From Methylovulum sp. (GTDB lineage Bacteria; Pseudomonadota; Gammaproteobacteria; Methylococcales; Methylomonadaceae), in assembly GCA_004299465.1 (NCBI GenBank), contig SCST01000152.1, forward strand, positions 1 to 7,098: 7,098 bases of DNA, given 5' to 3'. The notes beneath the pieces are model-generated. The model was not told where the DNA came from. It searched no databases and saw nothing but the letters and a program-made list of their open reading frames with translations. Both the position numbers and the translations under genes were made by a program. Positions 6,909 through 7,098 of the stretch are shown one piece after another; positions within the stretch are counted from its first letter, which is position 1, and each line of letters opens with the position of its first letter.

Positions 6909-6930
6909 ATAACGGGATTGCGCCCGTTAT
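6909..6930. repeat. Perfect 8-bp hairpin upstream of nadE
   Basis: ATAACGGG and CCCGTTAT around the 6-nt loop ATTGCG. It sits 67 nt before the nadE start. Neither strand has a good T-run after it, so a simple intrinsic terminator is unlikely; it could be an operator or a leader hairpin. Confidence 0.5.
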
Positions 6931-7048
6931 CTCATATTAGCGAACATGCGGTTTTTCGCATCCGGCGGTTAAACCCGGCGACGTAAAGTGTCGCAAAATC
7001 TGATGGTATCTAGTGTACAGTCAGCATGATATGTCGAGTGATAGCCCA

Positions 7049-7079
7049 AATGCTGTGTTTCTACATTAGCACAAGCATT
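7049..7079. repeat. Bulged hairpin near the window edge
   Basis: AATGCTGTG (7049-7057) pairs with CAC and AGCATT (7070-7079), leaving one bulged A at 7073, with a CTA/TAG pair possible in the loop. It has no adjacent T-run and its role is unknown. Confidence 0.5.
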
Positions 7080-7098
7080 ACAAGTGGCAAAAAAATAC

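Larger units (their letters stand above)
6843..7098. other. Gene-free leader upstream of nadE, with small hairpins
   Basis: About 256 bp with no credible gene; the window ends inside it. It holds a hairpin at 6909-6930, a small ATGCG/CGCAT stem (6946-6961) and a bulged hairpin at 7049-7079. The nadE promoter should lie here. Confidence 0.5.

Overview
The window carries four genes, all on the minus strand, and looks like the chromosome of a gammaproteobacterium. The gene types, the moderately GC-rich coding sequence and the style of the dispersed repeats would fit a Methylococcales-like methanotroph, but no taxonomic marker is present, so that is only an inference.

From right to left (the direction of transcription): 6843-7098 is a gene-free leader with several small hairpins. 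nadE (5184-6842) encodes glutamine-dependent NAD+ synthetase. A gap of about 800 bp (4387-5183) has no convincing gene but holds three repeat structures and the probable promoter of the next operon. That operon encodes a complete-looking tripartite RND efflux pump: an outer-membrane TolC-type channel (3028-4386), a periplasmic adaptor (1943-3031) and an inner-membrane RND permease (1-1940, cut by the window edge after 646 residues). The first two genes overlap by 4 bp (ATGA) and the second and third are 2 bp apart, so the three are almost certainly co-transcribed and translationally coupled. The proteins would assemble into one channel spanning both membranes, driven by proton entry through the permease. 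No regulator gene lies beside the operon inside the window, so substrate and inducer cannot be read from context.

The most notable finding is in nadE. A 45-nt dispersed repeat found in the intergenic gap (4620-4664) has a second copy (5705-5749, 39 of 45 identical) inside the nadE reading frame. There it adds about 15 codons, without a frameshift, to a normally short loop of the ATP-binding synthetase domain. This resembles the protein-invading palindromic elements known from Rickettsia. The intergenic gap also holds a MITE-like inverted repeat flanked by an 8-bp direct repeat, and a perfect 12-bp inverted repeat. I see no CRISPR array, tRNA, rRNA, transposase gene or defence system.
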